From Brumicola pallidula DSM 14239 = ACAM 615 (GTDB lineage: Bacteria; Pseudomonadota; Gammaproteobacteria; Enterobacterales; Alteromonadaceae), in NCBI RefSeq assembly GCF_000428905.1, contig NZ_AUAV01000014.1, positions 1-64,000 of the forward strand: a stretch of DNA of 64,000 bases, read 5' to 3'. This document shows positions 45,322 through 54,914 of the stretch, one piece after another. The stretch's first letter is position 1. Each line of letters starts with the position of its first letter. The position numbers and the translations under genes are program-made. The notes under the pieces were generated by a model, which had not been told where the DNA came from, ran no database searches, and worked only from the letters and a program-made list of their open reading frames with translations.

Positions 45322-46743
45322 GTGGTCCAATTTTTTAAAGCAAAGAAACAATCGCCATTAGGTAAAAATCGTGTTCAAGAACAGAGTTGCCATGAGACTA
45401 TTGAGATGTCAGTTGATGTCATCGACCATAATGCTAATGGGATCCTTTTATCTCACCAACCGATCATCGTAGTACCTGCTTCTATACCCGGTGAATTGTA
45501 CCGAGTATCGATACTCTCAAAAAAGCAAAAAGTATGGCATGGCAAAATAGTCAAAGTGCTGCAAGGACACGAATCGGCCCGCGTTAAGGCGTTTTGTCCC
45601 TATGTAAATGAGTGTGGAGGTTGCTCTCATCAGGCTTTTGATGCAGATTATTTGATTGAAGCTAAACAGATAAGTCTGCAAAGTTACTTAAACAAGGCTA
45701 TTGCTTCAACAAAACTTGAACGGTGCGAATGGGAAGAGGTGATTAAGTCGGATATTGCTGATAATCGTTATGGATATCGGCGCCGGGCGCGAATAGCCAT
45801 TGATGCGCGCAATTCAAATGAGATTAAAATAGGCTTTCGGCAAGAGAAGTCGAATAAAATTGTCGATATACCCAGATGCGCAGTGCTAGCCGAGTCATTA
45901 CAAAGTGTATATGAACGCCTAGTGACTATCATTAAACGCTTACCTAGTGCTTCCTCTATTGGTCATATTACCTTAACAGAAGGCGCCCAAAGAGCCCAAG
46001 TATGTTTGCATTTGACCAAAAGTTTGAATGCCGAGTCAGTCCAAATACTGGCGCTTGAACAAGCGTCCTCGGGTACGCAGTACGTAATCGAATCTCCGGC
46101 GTCAAAGTTAATAAACATCACTGCATTAAGATCTTCAGGCGGAAGCAGTGATGTAGCAACAAATTCAGTTTCAAATTCCGTATTCACTATTTCGGACAGT
46201 CCGGGTGTAAACTTAGCGATAACGGCTAATAACTTTATACAAATTAATCAACACGTAAATCAACAGATGTTGACGCTCGCAAAAGATTGGTTAAACCCGA
46301 CTTCAGAGGATTATGTGGTTGATTTATTTTCAGGCGTTGGTAACTTCTCGCTCGCATTAGCGCCATATTGTAAACAGGTTATCGGTGTTGAAGGTGTGCC
46401 CGAAATGGTGCAACAAGCGGCAGCAAATGCACAATTAAATGGCATAAAAAATTGTCGCTTCGAACATTATGACCTCAACGATTTAGCCTTAAAGGCAACG
46501 CTCAATATACCTCAGGGCGCACTGTTTATTGTCGATCCGTCGCGTGCGGGTGCATTGGCAATCATGAAGGTGATATCAGTATTTAAGCCACAAAAAATAT
46601 TGTATGTTTCTTGCAACCCCACAAGTTTTGCGAGAGACATAGATGTTTTACCCAGCAAATTCGAGATTACTAAAATGAGAGCGCTTGATATGTTCCCTTT
46701 TACAAAGCATATTGAAATGGTAGCTTTAATTAGCTCAAAGTAG
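45322..46743 (+). CDS. rlmD: 23S rRNA (uracil-1939-C5)-methyltransferase
   Basis: SAM-dependent rRNA methylase with a [4Fe-4S] cluster. 473 residues: N-terminal TRAM domain (about 25-80), cluster cysteines in FCPYVNECGGC and IPRCAV, the Rossmann SAM site (VVDLFSGVGNFSL) and the catalytic Cys in YVSCNPTSFARD. GTG start, 5 bases after the acpS stop. It directly precedes relA, as in many gammaproteobacteria. Confidence 0.95.
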   Translation: MVQFFKAKKQSPLGKNRVQEQSCHETIEMSVDVIDHNANGILLSHQPIIVVPASIPGELYRVSILSKKQKVWHGKIVKVLQGHESARVKAFCPYVNECGGCSHQAFDADYLIEAKQISLQSYLNKAIASTKLERCEWEEVIKSDIADNRYGYRRRARIAIDARNSNEIKIGFRQEKSNKIVDIPRCAVLAESLQSVYERLVTIIKRLPSASSIGHITLTEGAQRAQVCLHLTKSLNAESVQILALEQASSGTQYVIESPASKLINITALRSSGGSSDVATNSVSNSVFTISDSPGVNLAITANNFIQINQHVNQQMLTLAKDWLNPTSEDYVVDLFSGVGNFSLALAPYCKQVIGVEGVPEMVQQAAANAQLNGIKNCRFEHYDLNDLALKATLNIPQGALFIVDPSRAGALAIMKVISVFKPQKILYVSCNPTSFARDIDVLPSKFEITKMRALDMFPFTKHIEMVALISSK

Positions 46744-46755
46744 AGTGCAAAATAT

Positions 46756-48903
46756 ATGGTATCAATAAGAAGTGTTCATCAGACTAGTCGCCCAACTTTT
46801 AGCCAATGGTTGGCTGATTTGGATGTGCCTGAAAAAACCAAAACAAAATTAAGTCAGATTTCAGATAAACCAGATGATCTCTTAATTGGGCAAGAGATGG
46901 TCGAAATATTACACGAACTTCACATGGATGATGAAACACTGCAAGCAGCATTAGTCTATCCATATTGCCAAATCCATGAGTTATCGGAAGACCAAATTGA
47001 AGACCAGTTTGGCCTGTCAATTAAAGAGCTAATTTTAGGTGTTCGTCGTATGGATGCCATTAAAACGCTGCAATCTCGTAATCGCCAAGACGAAAATCAC
47101 GTTAACAACCTGCGTCGTATGTTGTTAAGTATGGTGGAAGATGTGCGCGCAGTCGTTATAAAAATGGCTGAACGTATTTGCACCTTACATTCCGTGAAAG
47201 AAGCGGATGAAGAAACGCGAGTTATTGTCGCCCATGAATGTTCGAGTATTTATGCCCCGCTGGCTAACAGACTAGGTATTGGTCAACTTAAATGGGAACT
47301 TGAAGACCTTTCTTTTCGGTATTTGCATCCAAATACCTACAAGCGTATCGCAGAAATGCTGGATGAAAAACGTATTGGTCGTGAACAGTACATCATCGAT
47401 ATTGTACAAAAACTACAAGACTTGTTAGACGAACAGAACATTAAAGCAGAAGTGATTGGTCGACCCAAACATATTTATAGTATTTGGAAAAAAATGCAGA
47501 AAAAACAACTTTCTTTTGAAGAGTTGTTTGATATTCGTGCGTTGCGTATTGTGGCCGATAAGTTGCAAGATTGTTATGCCGCTTTAGGCACTGTGCACAC
47601 TGTCTGGAAACACATTCCCAAAGAATTTGACGATTATATTGCGACTCCTAAGCAAAACGGATATCAAAGCATTCATACCGTTATTATGGGTCCGCAAGGC
47701 AAGTCGGTGGAAATTCAAATTAGAACCCAAAAAATGCACCAAGACGCAGAGTTAGGGGTTGCTGCTCACTGGAAGTATAAAGAAGGAGCGACAGGAAAAG
47801 AAGCAGGCTCAGAGGAACGGTTAAATTGGCTGCGCAAAATTCTTCAGTGGCAAGAAGAAATGGCCGAGTCCGGTAATTTAGTTGAAGAACTGCGTAGTCA
47901 GGTCTTCGACGACCGAGTTTATGTTTTTACGCCTAAAGGCGATGTTATTGATCTGCCACTAGGCTCAACGCCCCTCGATTTTGCTTACTATGTGCATAGT
48001 AATGTTGGCCACAGGTGCATTGGTGCCAAGGTTAATAAGCGTATTGTACCATTCACTTACAAATTGCAAAGTGGTGATCAGGTAGAAGTACTGACCGGTA
48101 AAAATGCGTCTCCTAGTCGAGATTGGATGCACCCAGGTTTAGGCTACGTACATTCCGCACGCGCTAGAGCAACCATTCATTCATTCTTTAAAAAACAAGA
48201 CAAAGATAAGAATATCGACGCTGGAAAAGAGCTCTTAGAGCGAGAACTCTCCAAAGTAGATATTCCCATTAAACTTGCCGCTGACGCTGTTGATAAATTC
48301 AATGCAAATTCGGTTGATGATTTATTTGCCGCCGTTGGTGTCGGTGATACTCGCGTAATGACGGTGGTGAATTTCTTACTACAGAAACACGGGCCTCCTC
48401 CGGCAGAACCGGCTGAAATATCGATTAAACCACGTCGAGCAAAGCTACGAAAAGGTAGCGAGCCGATTATTGCGGAGGGCGTGGGTAATTTACTTAGCCA
48501 AATTGCAAAGTGCTGCCAACCCGTTGCGGGTGAGTCGATTCTGGGTTATATCACTCAGGGCAAGGGCGTTAGTGTACACAAAGAAAACTGTGCTCAGTTA
48601 TCAAACTTATTAGAACAGCACCCTGAGCGCCAGATAGAAGTATCGTGGGCAATTGAACATCAAACCAGCTTTCAAACCGAGCTTAACGTTTATTGCAACG
48701 ATAGAACCGGCATTTTAAGAGATATTACTACCGTGCTATCGAATGAAAAAGTGGGTTTGCTTGGTGTTAATAGTTTGAGTAATAAAAGCCATAATTCAGC
48801 ACTTATAAAGTTAACTATTGAAGTTATAGACGCAGATAATTTAGCCCGTGTTGTGGATAAATTAAAACAATTGCCCGATGTTAACGACGTAGCCAGAGAT
48901 TAG
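46756..48903 (+). CDS. relA: GTP pyrophosphokinase RelA ((p)ppGpp synthetase I)
   Basis: Ribosome-associated alarmone synthetase triggered by uncharged tRNA. 715 residues: inactive pseudo-hydrolase domain (no HD pair), synthetase domain (YSIWKKMQKK, ALRIVA, TPKQNGYQSIHT, EIQIRT), TGS (VFTPKGDVIDLPLGSTPLDFAY), zinc-finger region (CCQPV) and a C-terminal ACT. The missing HD residues distinguish it from SpoT. SspA, the stringent starvation protein, is encoded 4.6 kb downstream. Confidence 0.97.
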   Translation: MVSIRSVHQTSRPTFSQWLADLDVPEKTKTKLSQISDKPDDLLIGQEMVEILHELHMDDETLQAALVYPYCQIHELSEDQIEDQFGLSIKELILGVRRMDAIKTLQSRNRQDENHVNNLRRMLLSMVEDVRAVVIKMAERICTLHSVKEADEETRVIVAHECSSIYAPLANRLGIGQLKWELEDLSFRYLHPNTYKRIAEMLDEKRIGREQYIIDIVQKLQDLLDEQNIKAEVIGRPKHIYSIWKKMQKKQLSFEELFDIRALRIVADKLQDCYAALGTVHTVWKHIPKEFDDYIATPKQNGYQSIHTVIMGPQGKSVEIQIRTQKMHQDAELGVAAHWKYKEGATGKEAGSEERLNWLRKILQWQEEMAESGNLVEELRSQVFDDRVYVFTPKGDVIDLPLGSTPLDFAYYVHSNVGHRCIGAKVNKRIVPFTYKLQSGDQVEVLTGKNASPSRDWMHPGLGYVHSARARATIHSFFKKQDKDKNIDAGKELLERELSKVDIPIKLAADAVDKFNANSVDDLFAAVGVGDTRVMTVVNFLLQKHGPPPAEPAEISIKPRRAKLRKGSEPIIAEGVGNLLSQIAKCCQPVAGESILGYITQGKGVSVHKENCAQLSNLLEQHPERQIEVSWAIEHQTSFQTELNVYCNDRTGILRDITTVLSNEKVGLLGVNSLSNKSHNSALIKLTIEVIDADNLARVVDKLKQLPDVNDVARD

Positions 48904-48948
48904 AGTGACGCCACTTAGCCTATACGCGCACAAATTAAGTCTTTAGTG

Positions 48949-49371
48949 ATGACAAATGATGCGATTAAACTTATTCCGGAGAGTCTTTTGCAAAAAGCGT
49001 TGAATATTCAACTCGAATGCGCAAACCTTGGGTTTGACTGGCCCGAAGTTGGCCCTGTGTTTGACAAAGTGCTTGAAGAAATCGAAGAAGTTAGAGCTGA
49101 GGTTTATACCCAGCAACAACAGCAGGATAAAATAGAAGATGAAATAGGTGATTTATTCTTTGCGGTTGTTAATTTATCTCGTCATCTTGACGTTAATCCA
49201 GATTTGGCGCTAAAAAAAGCCAATGAGAAATTCTGTAAACGTTTTTTATTGGTGCAGAAGTTCGCTGCCAATGAGGACCTCGAATTAACTAGTTTACGTT
49301 TTGACGCTTTAGAACGTCTATGGCAAAAAGCCAAAAAAACCTTGAATGATGCAAAACATCCCGCGACCTAA
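48949..49371 (+). CDS. mazG: MazG-type nucleotide pyrophosphohydrolase, single domain
   Basis: 140 residues, about half of E. coli MazG (263). It matches only the C-terminal MazG domain: EEIEEVRAEVY, the metal-binding EDEIGDLFFAVVNLSRHL and KFCKRF, all in good order with the Glu/Asp residues intact. The usual N-terminal domain is absent, and only 45 bases separate it from relA, so it is not hidden upstream. ATG 48949 is preceded by GTG and has no clear ribosome binding site. Activity (hydrolysis of NTPs to NMP, or house-cleaning) may persist because the C-terminal domain is the active half in E. coli MazG. Confidence 0.88.
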   Translation: MTNDAIKLIPESLLQKALNIQLECANLGFDWPEVGPVFDKVLEEIEEVRAEVYTQQQQQDKIEDEIGDLFFAVVNLSRHLDVNPDLALKKANEKFCKRFLLVQKFAANEDLELTSLRFDALERLWQKAKKTLNDAKHPAT

Positions 49372-49447
49372 AGTAAAATATGTAACCCTTGGTGACACAC
49401 CATTTTAGAAAAAGCTGAAAAATACTTCGCTTTTACTCTAAAGTCTG

Positions 49448-49597
49448 TATAATTTGCCCCCTGCCCAGTTGCACCCACCTTTGGGAAGGTGGTAGATTAA
49501 CCGGCTCGAAGGGGCTAACAGGTTGATATAATTGCACTTTAAGCAGTATTAGACTGCTTGACAGTGAACTTAACTAATAATTTTGGGTGACGAATAC
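49448..49597 (+). promoter_or_regulatory. rplM-rpsI promoter and structured leader
   Basis: TATAAT at 49448-49453 is a perfect -10, with a poor -35. The transcript would begin with a leader of about 135 bases containing a perfect 7-bp hairpin (CCACCTT TGGG AAGGTGG, 49475-49492) and a second possible stem. Ribosomal protein operons of this type are often controlled by one product binding the leader; L13 is the candidate here. Confidence 0.45.
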
Positions 49598-50026
49598 ATG
49601 AAAACTTTTGTTGCAAAGCCAGAAAGCGTAGAACGCGACTGGTATGTGGTTGACGCTGCAGACAAAACTTTAGGTCGCTTTGCGGCTGAAATCGCGCTAA
49701 GACTGCGCGGTAAGCATAAACCAGAGTACACTCCTCATGTGGATACTGGTGATTACATTGTTGTAGTTAATGCAGAAAAAATTACGGTAACAGGAAACAA
49801 AGCGAAGGGTAAAATATACTACTCTCACTCCGGTTATCCAGGTGGCTTGAAAGAAGCTACTTTTGAACAGTTAATTCAAAAGAAGCCAGAAATGGTTATT
49901 GAAAAAGCAGTCAAAGGTATGCTTCCAAAAGGCCCACTAGGTCGTGCTATGTTCCGCAAAATGAAAGTTTTTGCTGGTCCAGAGCATACGCATGCTGCAC
50001 AACAGCCACAATCACTGGACATTTAA
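49598..50026 (+). CDS. rplM: 50S ribosomal protein L13
   Basis: 142 residues, the E. coli length, from ATG 49598 ([20 protein letters not shown]). The frame opens 15 bases earlier at a TTG, which is not the start; GGTGA lies 7 bases before the ATG. Conserved [23 protein letters not shown] and [19 protein letters not shown]. Forms an operon with rpsI, 12 bases downstream. Confidence 0.98.
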   Translation: MKTFVAKPESVERDWYVVDAADKTLGRFAAEIALRLRGKHKPEYTPHVDTGDYIVVVNAEKITVTGNKAKGKIYYSHSGYPGGLKEATFEQLIQKKPEMVIEKAVKGMLPKGPLGRAMFRKMKVFAGPEHTHAAQQPQSLDI

Positions 50027-50038
50027 GGAGCGAGCAAA

Positions 50039-50431
50039 ATGGCAGATACTCAATATTACGGCACTGGCCGTCGCAAAAGCTCAACAGCTCGCGTTTTTCT
50101 TCGTCCGGGTTCTGGTAACATCATTGTAAACCAGAAGCCATTAGACGTTTTCTTTGGTCGCGAAACTGCAGTTATGATAGTTAAGCAGCCTTTAGAACTT
50201 GTTGAAATGACTGAAAAATTCGACTTGTACGTTACCGTTTCTGGCGGTGGTATTAGTGGGCAAGCTGGCGCAATACGTCACGGTATTACTCGTGCGCTTA
50301 TGGAATTCGATGAAACGTTGCGTCCTGCGCTACGTAAAGCCGGTTTTGTAACACGTGATGCGCGTAAAGTTGAACGTAAGAAAGTGGGTCTACACAAAGC
50401 GCGTAAGCGTCCACAATTCTCAAAACGTTAA
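50039..50431 (+). CDS. rpsI: 30S ribosomal protein S9
   Basis: 130 residues, the E. coli length. [19 protein letters not shown] at the N-terminus and the basic tail ending KRPQFSKR, which reaches the P-site tRNA. Preceded by AAGGAG at 7-8 bases and followed by a strong terminator. Confidence 0.98.
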   Translation: MADTQYYGTGRRKSSTARVFLRPGSGNIIVNQKPLDVFFGRETAVMIVKQPLELVEMTEKFDLYVTVSGGGISGQAGAIRHGITRALMEFDETLRPALRKAGFVTRDARKVERKKVGLHKARKRPQFSKR

Positions 50432-50451
50432 TCTTTTTCGATATGTTTTTC

Positions 50452-50478
50452 AAAAACCCAGCTTCGGCTGGGTTTTTT
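50452..50478 (+). terminator. Rho-independent terminator of rplM-rpsI
   Basis: AAAAACCCAGC, tetraloop TTCG, GCTGGGTTTTTT: a textbook UUCG-capped hairpin with T-tract, 20 bases after the rpsI stop. Confidence 0.95.
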
Positions 50479-50751
50479 ATTTTCACTCAAAATTCATGTC
50501 GTCCTAACAATTTCAACAGATATATAAGTATATTTACCTGTTGTAGTGATTTCTTGACTTATAACGCTAAAAACAATCAAATTTTCTTACTAAAACCTTG
50601 TGTTTGTTAAGGGTTTTCTTTTAAAATACCCTGCTAATTATAATCGAACGTTTCCGATTACGAATAACAGTTTGATCTTGGTTGCAAGTAAACCATTATT
50701 AAACTTGAAGCTATTATTGAAACCTGTCATTCCAACCCCGGAGAAAAGTTG
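50479..50751. other. Intergenic region upstream of petABC
   Basis: About 270 bases, AT-rich, without a gene. It must hold the petABC promoter, but I find no clear -35/-10 pair. GGAG lies 8 bases before the petA ATG. Confidence 0.4.
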
Positions 50752-51384
50752 ATGAGCGATGTATCAGTAGATACCAATGAATCAGCAACAAATAACGAAC
50801 AGCCGAAAAGCAGCGACCGTCGCAAGTTTTTAACTGTTGGTACATGTGTTGTTGGTGCGATTGGTGCTGTAGGTGCTGCAGTTCCTTTTGTTGCCTCTTG
50901 GCAACCAAGTGCAAAAGCTAAAGCGGCTGGTGCTGATGTACAAGTAGATATCAGTGCAATCCAACTCGGCCAAATGATTCGCGTTAAATGGCGCGGCAAG
51001 CCAGTATGGATAGTGCGCAGAACACCAGAACTTCTGGAAAGTTTAAGTGTTCATGAAGGCGAACTTCGTGACCCAAACTCTGAAACTGAACAACAACCGG
51101 CGTTTGCTCAAAACGAATACCGCTCACTAAAATCAGAGTATTTAATACTCGTCGGTATTTGCACTCACCTTGGTTGTTCTCCACAGCATTTAGTTGATGG
51201 ATCTTTTGAACAGTATGCTGAAGGTGTTGCAGAGGGTTTCTTTTGTCCTTGTCATGGTTCTAAGTTTGATATGGCTGGACGTGTCTTTCAAGGCGTTCCG
51301 GCACCACTAAATTTGGTCGTGCCGCCATATCAGTATGTTGATGACAATACGGTTATTATTGGCTCAGTAGCGGAGGTTGTGTGA
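50752..51384 (+). CDS. petA: Ubiquinol-cytochrome c reductase iron-sulfur subunit (Rieske)
   Basis: [2Fe-2S] subunit of the cytochrome bc1 complex on the periplasmic side. 210 residues from ATG 50752. Twin-arginine motif (SDRRKFLT) and hydrophobic membrane anchor (about 30-52), then the Rieske domain with both cluster boxes, CTHLGC and CPCHGS. First gene of petABC; its stop shares one base with the petB start. Confidence 0.97.
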   Translation: MSDVSVDTNESATNNEQPKSSDRRKFLTVGTCVVGAIGAVGAAVPFVASWQPSAKAKAAGADVQVDISAIQLGQMIRVKWRGKPVWIVRRTPELLESLSVHEGELRDPNSETEQQPAFAQNEYRSLKSEYLILVGICTHLGCSPQHLVDGSFEQYAEGVAEGFFCPCHGSKFDMAGRVFQGVPAPLNLVVPPYQYVDDNTVIIGSVAEVV

Positions 51385-52649
51385 TGAATGCATTTATGAG
51401 CTGGATTGAGCAACGAATTCCTGTAATGCGTGTCGCAAACATGCACGCAATTCAATATCCAGCGCCCAAAAATATGAATTTTTGGTATATTTTCGGTTTC
51501 TTGGCGACTATCGTGCTCGTTAATCAAATCCTGACCGGTATTTGGTTAACGATGAGCTATGAGCCATCAGCAGAGCGCGCTTTTGCTTCTGTTGAATATA
51601 TCATGCGTGAGGTCAACTATGGCTGGCTGATCCGTTATATGCACAGTACAGGTGCTTCAGCTTTTTTCATCGTAGTTTATCTGCACATGTTTAGAGGCAT
51701 GATGTATGGCTCATATCAAAAACCGCGCGAGCTATTATGGGTCTTTGGTATGTTAATTTACCTAGCGCTTATGGCCGAAGCTTTTATGGGTTATGTATTA
51801 CCATGGGGACAAATGTCCTACTGGGGTGCACAGGTAATTGTGTCTCTATTTAGTGCGATCCCAGTCATTGGGCCTGATTTAGTTGAATGGATCCAAGGTG
51901 ACTATGTTATCTCTGGCGCAACGCTAAATAGATTCTTCGCATTGCATGTAATTGCATTGCCACTGGTTATCGTTATCTTGGTTTTTTTACACATTATTGC
52001 ATTGCATGAAGTAGGTTCTAACAACCCTGATGGTGTAAATGTTAAGCACAAGAAAGGGTCATTAGCTGAAGAAGACAAAACTGTGTATAAAATCCATGAA
52101 TACTACACAGACAAGTACGACATCATTGACGATGTTGTGCCGTTCTTCCCACACATCGTGTTGAAAGACTTAGTGGCGTTTAGCGTGTTCTTGTTTGGTT
52201 TCTGTTACATCATGTTCTTCATGCCTGAGATGGGCGGCTATTTCTTAGAGCATCCGAATTTTGAAGTTGCAAATCCATATAAAACACCAGCACATATATT
52301 TCCAGTCTGGTATTTCACGCCGTACTATGCAATTTTGAAAGCCGTACCGGACAAATTATTTGGTGTGTTAACGATGTTTAGTGCGATTGCTGTGCTCTTT
52401 GCATTGCCTTGGATTGACCGTGGCAAGGTAAGGTCCTGGCGTTATAGATGTGGTTTGCATAAAGTGAATCTACTTGTGTTCACAGCGGTGTTCGTATTCT
52501 TAGGTTATCTAGGCGGCACGCCACAAGAGAATTGGAAAATTATTGCCTCACAAATAGCAACGATTATGTACTTTGGTTTCTTTGTTTTACTCTGGATTTA
52601 TTCGGGTAAAGAAAAAACCAAACCTGTACCTGCGAGGATCACACTATGA
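51384..52649 (+). CDS. petB: Cytochrome b subunit of the bc1 complex
   Basis: 421-residue inner-membrane protein holding hemes bL and bH and the quinol oxidation and reduction sites. About eight transmembrane helices; heme-ligand His residues in RYMHSTGASAFF and FFALHVIALPL regions and the YVLPWGQMSYWGA quinol-site segment are present, with the PVWYF (PEWY-equivalent) motif. ATG 51384 gives MNAFMSWIEQRIPVMR, the usual start. Overlaps petC by four bases. Confidence 0.97.
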   Translation: MNAFMSWIEQRIPVMRVANMHAIQYPAPKNMNFWYIFGFLATIVLVNQILTGIWLTMSYEPSAERAFASVEYIMREVNYGWLIRYMHSTGASAFFIVVYLHMFRGMMYGSYQKPRELLWVFGMLIYLALMAEAFMGYVLPWGQMSYWGAQVIVSLFSAIPVIGPDLVEWIQGDYVISGATLNRFFALHVIALPLVIVILVFLHIIALHEVGSNNPDGVNVKHKKGSLAEEDKTVYKIHEYYTDKYDIIDDVVPFFPHIVLKDLVAFSVFLFGFCYIMFFMPEMGGYFLEHPNFEVANPYKTPAHIFPVWYFTPYYAILKAVPDKLFGVLTMFSAIAVLFALPWIDRGKVRSWRYRCGLHKVNLLVFTAVFVFLGYLGGTPQENWKIIASQIATIMYFGFFVLLWIYSGKEKTKPVPARITL

Positions 52650-53380
52650 AAAAATGGTTAGCGGTTTTACTGTTAGTGCCGACCTTCGCATTTGCTGCTG
52701 GGGGGGAGTATCCCAATGACCATGCAGATATTGATTTGACCGATCAGGCATCGTTACAGCGTGGTGCTCAAACCTTCATGAACTATTGTTTGGGTTGCCA
52801 CCAAATGCAATATCAAAGGTACCAGCGTACTTTTCAAGATATTGGCGTGCCGGACGAATTAGGTGACAAGTATTTGCGCTTCACTGGTGAAAAGGTGAGT
52901 GACTATATTACCTCTACAATGCCAGAAGACGACTCTGCCACATGGTTTGGTGCCGCGCCACCTGATTTAACTTTGGTTGCCCGTGTACGCGGAGCTGATT
53001 GGATATACACCTACTTACGTACTTTTTATGTCGATGAGAGTAGGCCATTTGGTGTTAATAATTTGGCATTCCCTAATGCGGGCATGCCTCATGTGCTCCA
53101 AGATTTGCAAGGAACGCCAAGATTAGCAACTGAAATGAAGATGATCGATGGCGATATGAAGGAAGTCAGTGTGGGTTTGCGCACCGATGGTGATGGTAAA
53201 CTCACAACCGAAGAATATGATGAAACTATTTTAGATTTGGTTAACTTCCTAGAGTACACTGGCGAACCGTCAAGATTGCAATCAGAAAATATAGGTAAAG
53301 GGGTGTTAATTTTCATCCTTATCTTCTTTGTCTTTGCATACTTGCTCAAGAAAGATTATTGGAAAGACGTTAAAAAATAA
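52646..53380 (+). CDS. petC: Cytochrome c1
   Basis: 244-residue heme c subunit that passes electrons from the Rieske protein to soluble cytochrome c. Signal peptide (cleavage near AFA), covalent heme motif CLGCH (about residue 49), a Pro/Gly-rich heme pocket, and a C-terminal membrane anchor (about 215-235) ending in a Lys-rich tail. Translation is coupled to petB through ATGA. A terminator follows. Confidence 0.97.
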   Translation: MKKWLAVLLLVPTFAFAAGGEYPNDHADIDLTDQASLQRGAQTFMNYCLGCHQMQYQRYQRTFQDIGVPDELGDKYLRFTGEKVSDYITSTMPEDDSATWFGAAPPDLTLVARVRGADWIYTYLRTFYVDESRPFGVNNLAFPNAGMPHVLQDLQGTPRLATEMKMIDGDMKEVSVGLRTDGDGKLTTEEYDETILDLVNFLEYTGEPSRLQSENIGKGVLIFILIFFVFAYLLKKDYWKDVKK

Positions 53381-53403
53381 CGACTTACCTCTAGTGATAA
53401 AAT

Positions 53404-53436
53404 AAAAGGGGCAGTGCGCCCCTTTTAGTGTTTTTA
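53404..53436 (+). terminator. Terminator of petABC
   Basis: AAAAGGGGC, loop AGTGC, GCCCCTTTT, then AGTG and T5. A good stem 23 bases after the petC stop. Confidence 0.85.
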
Positions 53437-53487
53437 ACTGCTTATTTTTTTGTAATTCTCTTTTAGAGAGAGAATTCGGAGGTTTTA

Positions 53488-54120
53488 ATGGCTGTAGCCG
53501 CGAACAAACGCTCAATTATGACGTTGTTTTCTGACAATATTGATATTTATAGTCACCAAGTACGCATTGTATTAGCGGAAAAAGGTGTAGGCGTAGAAAT
53601 TAGCTATCTAGACCCAACTCAACTCAGTGAAGATTTATTAGAACTGAACCCTTACGGTACCGTACCAACGCTAGTTGATAGAGAGTTAGTACTTTATAAA
53701 TCTCATATTATCATGGAGTATTTAGACGAGCGCTTCCCGCATCCACCACTAATGCCTGTTTACCCTGTATCTCGCGGCGAAAGTCGCTTGATGATGCATC
53801 GTATTGAACATGATTGGTATGCGCTAGCTGCAAAGATTTTTCGCAACGAACCAGGTGCTGATGAAGCACGCACTGAGTTACGTGAATCTTTACTTGCTTT
53901 GGGTCCAATCTTTGCTGAAAAAGCTTACTTCATGAGTGATGAATTTAGTCTAGTTGATTGCTACTTAGCACCCCTTTTATGGCGTTTGCCTGCATTAAAC
54001 ATCACGTTAAGTGGTGCCGGTAGTAAAGACGTCGTTGCTTATATGAATCGCATATTTGAACGCGGTTCTTTTAAGGCTTCGTTGACTGACCAAGAACGCG
54101 AAATTCATAATCCGTTATAA
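53488..54120 (+). CDS. sspA: Stringent starvation protein A
   Basis: RNA-polymerase-associated protein with a glutathione-S-transferase fold but no GST catalysis; represses H-NS and supports stress survival in E. coli. 210 residues: thioredoxin-like N-terminal domain (about 10-85, with LNPYGTVPTLVDRELVLY) and a helical C-terminal domain. GGAGG precedes the ATG by 5 bases. Linked to sspB downstream; the petABC-sspAB order is typical of gammaproteobacteria. Confidence 0.95.
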   Translation: MAVAANKRSIMTLFSDNIDIYSHQVRIVLAEKGVGVEISYLDPTQLSEDLLELNPYGTVPTLVDRELVLYKSHIIMEYLDERFPHPPLMPVYPVSRGESRLMMHRIEHDWYALAAKIFRNEPGADEARTELRESLLALGPIFAEKAYFMSDEFSLVDCYLAPLLWRLPALNITLSGAGSKDVVAYMNRIFERGSFKASLTDQEREIHNPL

Positions 54121-54213
54121 ATAAGTCAGTAAATAAGTATGGCCTATATTAAAAGGTCATACTTAAGCCATCTTTTTCAACACTTTTCGTTTAATAATTA
54201 TTTGAGAGCATTA

Positions 54214-54759
54214 ATGGACAACATGACCAGCAACCAACCGTACTTGCTTCGCGCTTTTTGCGACTGGATAGTTGACAACGGTTTAACCCCTTACATTGTG
54301 GTAGATGCTGATTTACCTGGTGTAGAAGTGCCTAGACAGTTTGTAAAAGACGGCCAAATTGTTCTGAATATATCGCCCAGTGCGTGTGTCAATTTAAATG
54401 TAGGTCTCGAAGGCGTGGCGTTTCAGGCACGATTTTCTGGGCAGCCTATGCAAGTGTTTGTTCCAAGTATTGCTGTTAGTGCCGTATATGCTCGTGAAAA
54501 TGGCGCTGGGACTGTATTTACGCGAACGCCAGAAGAGTTGGCCGAATATGAAAAGAGTACGCACACAGACGCGGGCTTGCCCTCTGTACAGCCTGTTAAA
54601 AAACTTGAAAGTGTCAAACTAAGCGAAAAAGTAACCACCAAGACCGTGCAAGCTGGAAAGCTAACACTGGCAGAAGAAAGTAAAGCGAGTGATGTTAAAA
54701 AATCAGTAAAAGAAAGTGACGGTAAATCTAAAAAACCCAGCCTAAAAGTGATTAAATAG
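54214..54759 (+). CDS. sspB: ClpXP adaptor SspB
   Basis: Delivers ssrA-tagged proteins to ClpXP. 181 residues from ATG 54214 (GAGAG about 6 bases upstream). The frame opens 75 bases earlier, but that segment does not resemble SspB. Substrate-binding domain: PYLLRAFCDWIVDNGLTPYIVVD, DGQIVLNISP and YARENGAGTVF. A long, charged flexible linker follows, and the C-terminal PSLKVIK is the ClpX-docking tail, equivalent to LRVVK in E. coli. Confidence 0.94.
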   Translation: MDNMTSNQPYLLRAFCDWIVDNGLTPYIVVDADLPGVEVPRQFVKDGQIVLNISPSACVNLNVGLEGVAFQARFSGQPMQVFVPSIAVSAVYARENGAGTVFTRTPEELAEYEKSTHTDAGLPSVQPVKKLESVKLSEKVTTKTVQAGKLTLAEESKASDVKKSVKESDGKSKKPSLKVIK

Positions 54760-54914
54760 ACTCATACTAATAGCATCTTTTAATTCAGGCCACTGCAGAG
54801 ACACCGTCGATTATAATTTAAGATGTTCCGGAAAAAAGAAAACACACGAGCATTCTGCCAACTACATCATTCATGCAATATGATCACGCAGTGAGCTGTT
54901 ATGCACCTCTATTC

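Noticed and set aside
54139-54213. N-terminal extension of sspB
   Set aside because: The frame is open, but the extra 25 residues do not resemble SspB, and a better start with GAGAG lies at 54214.
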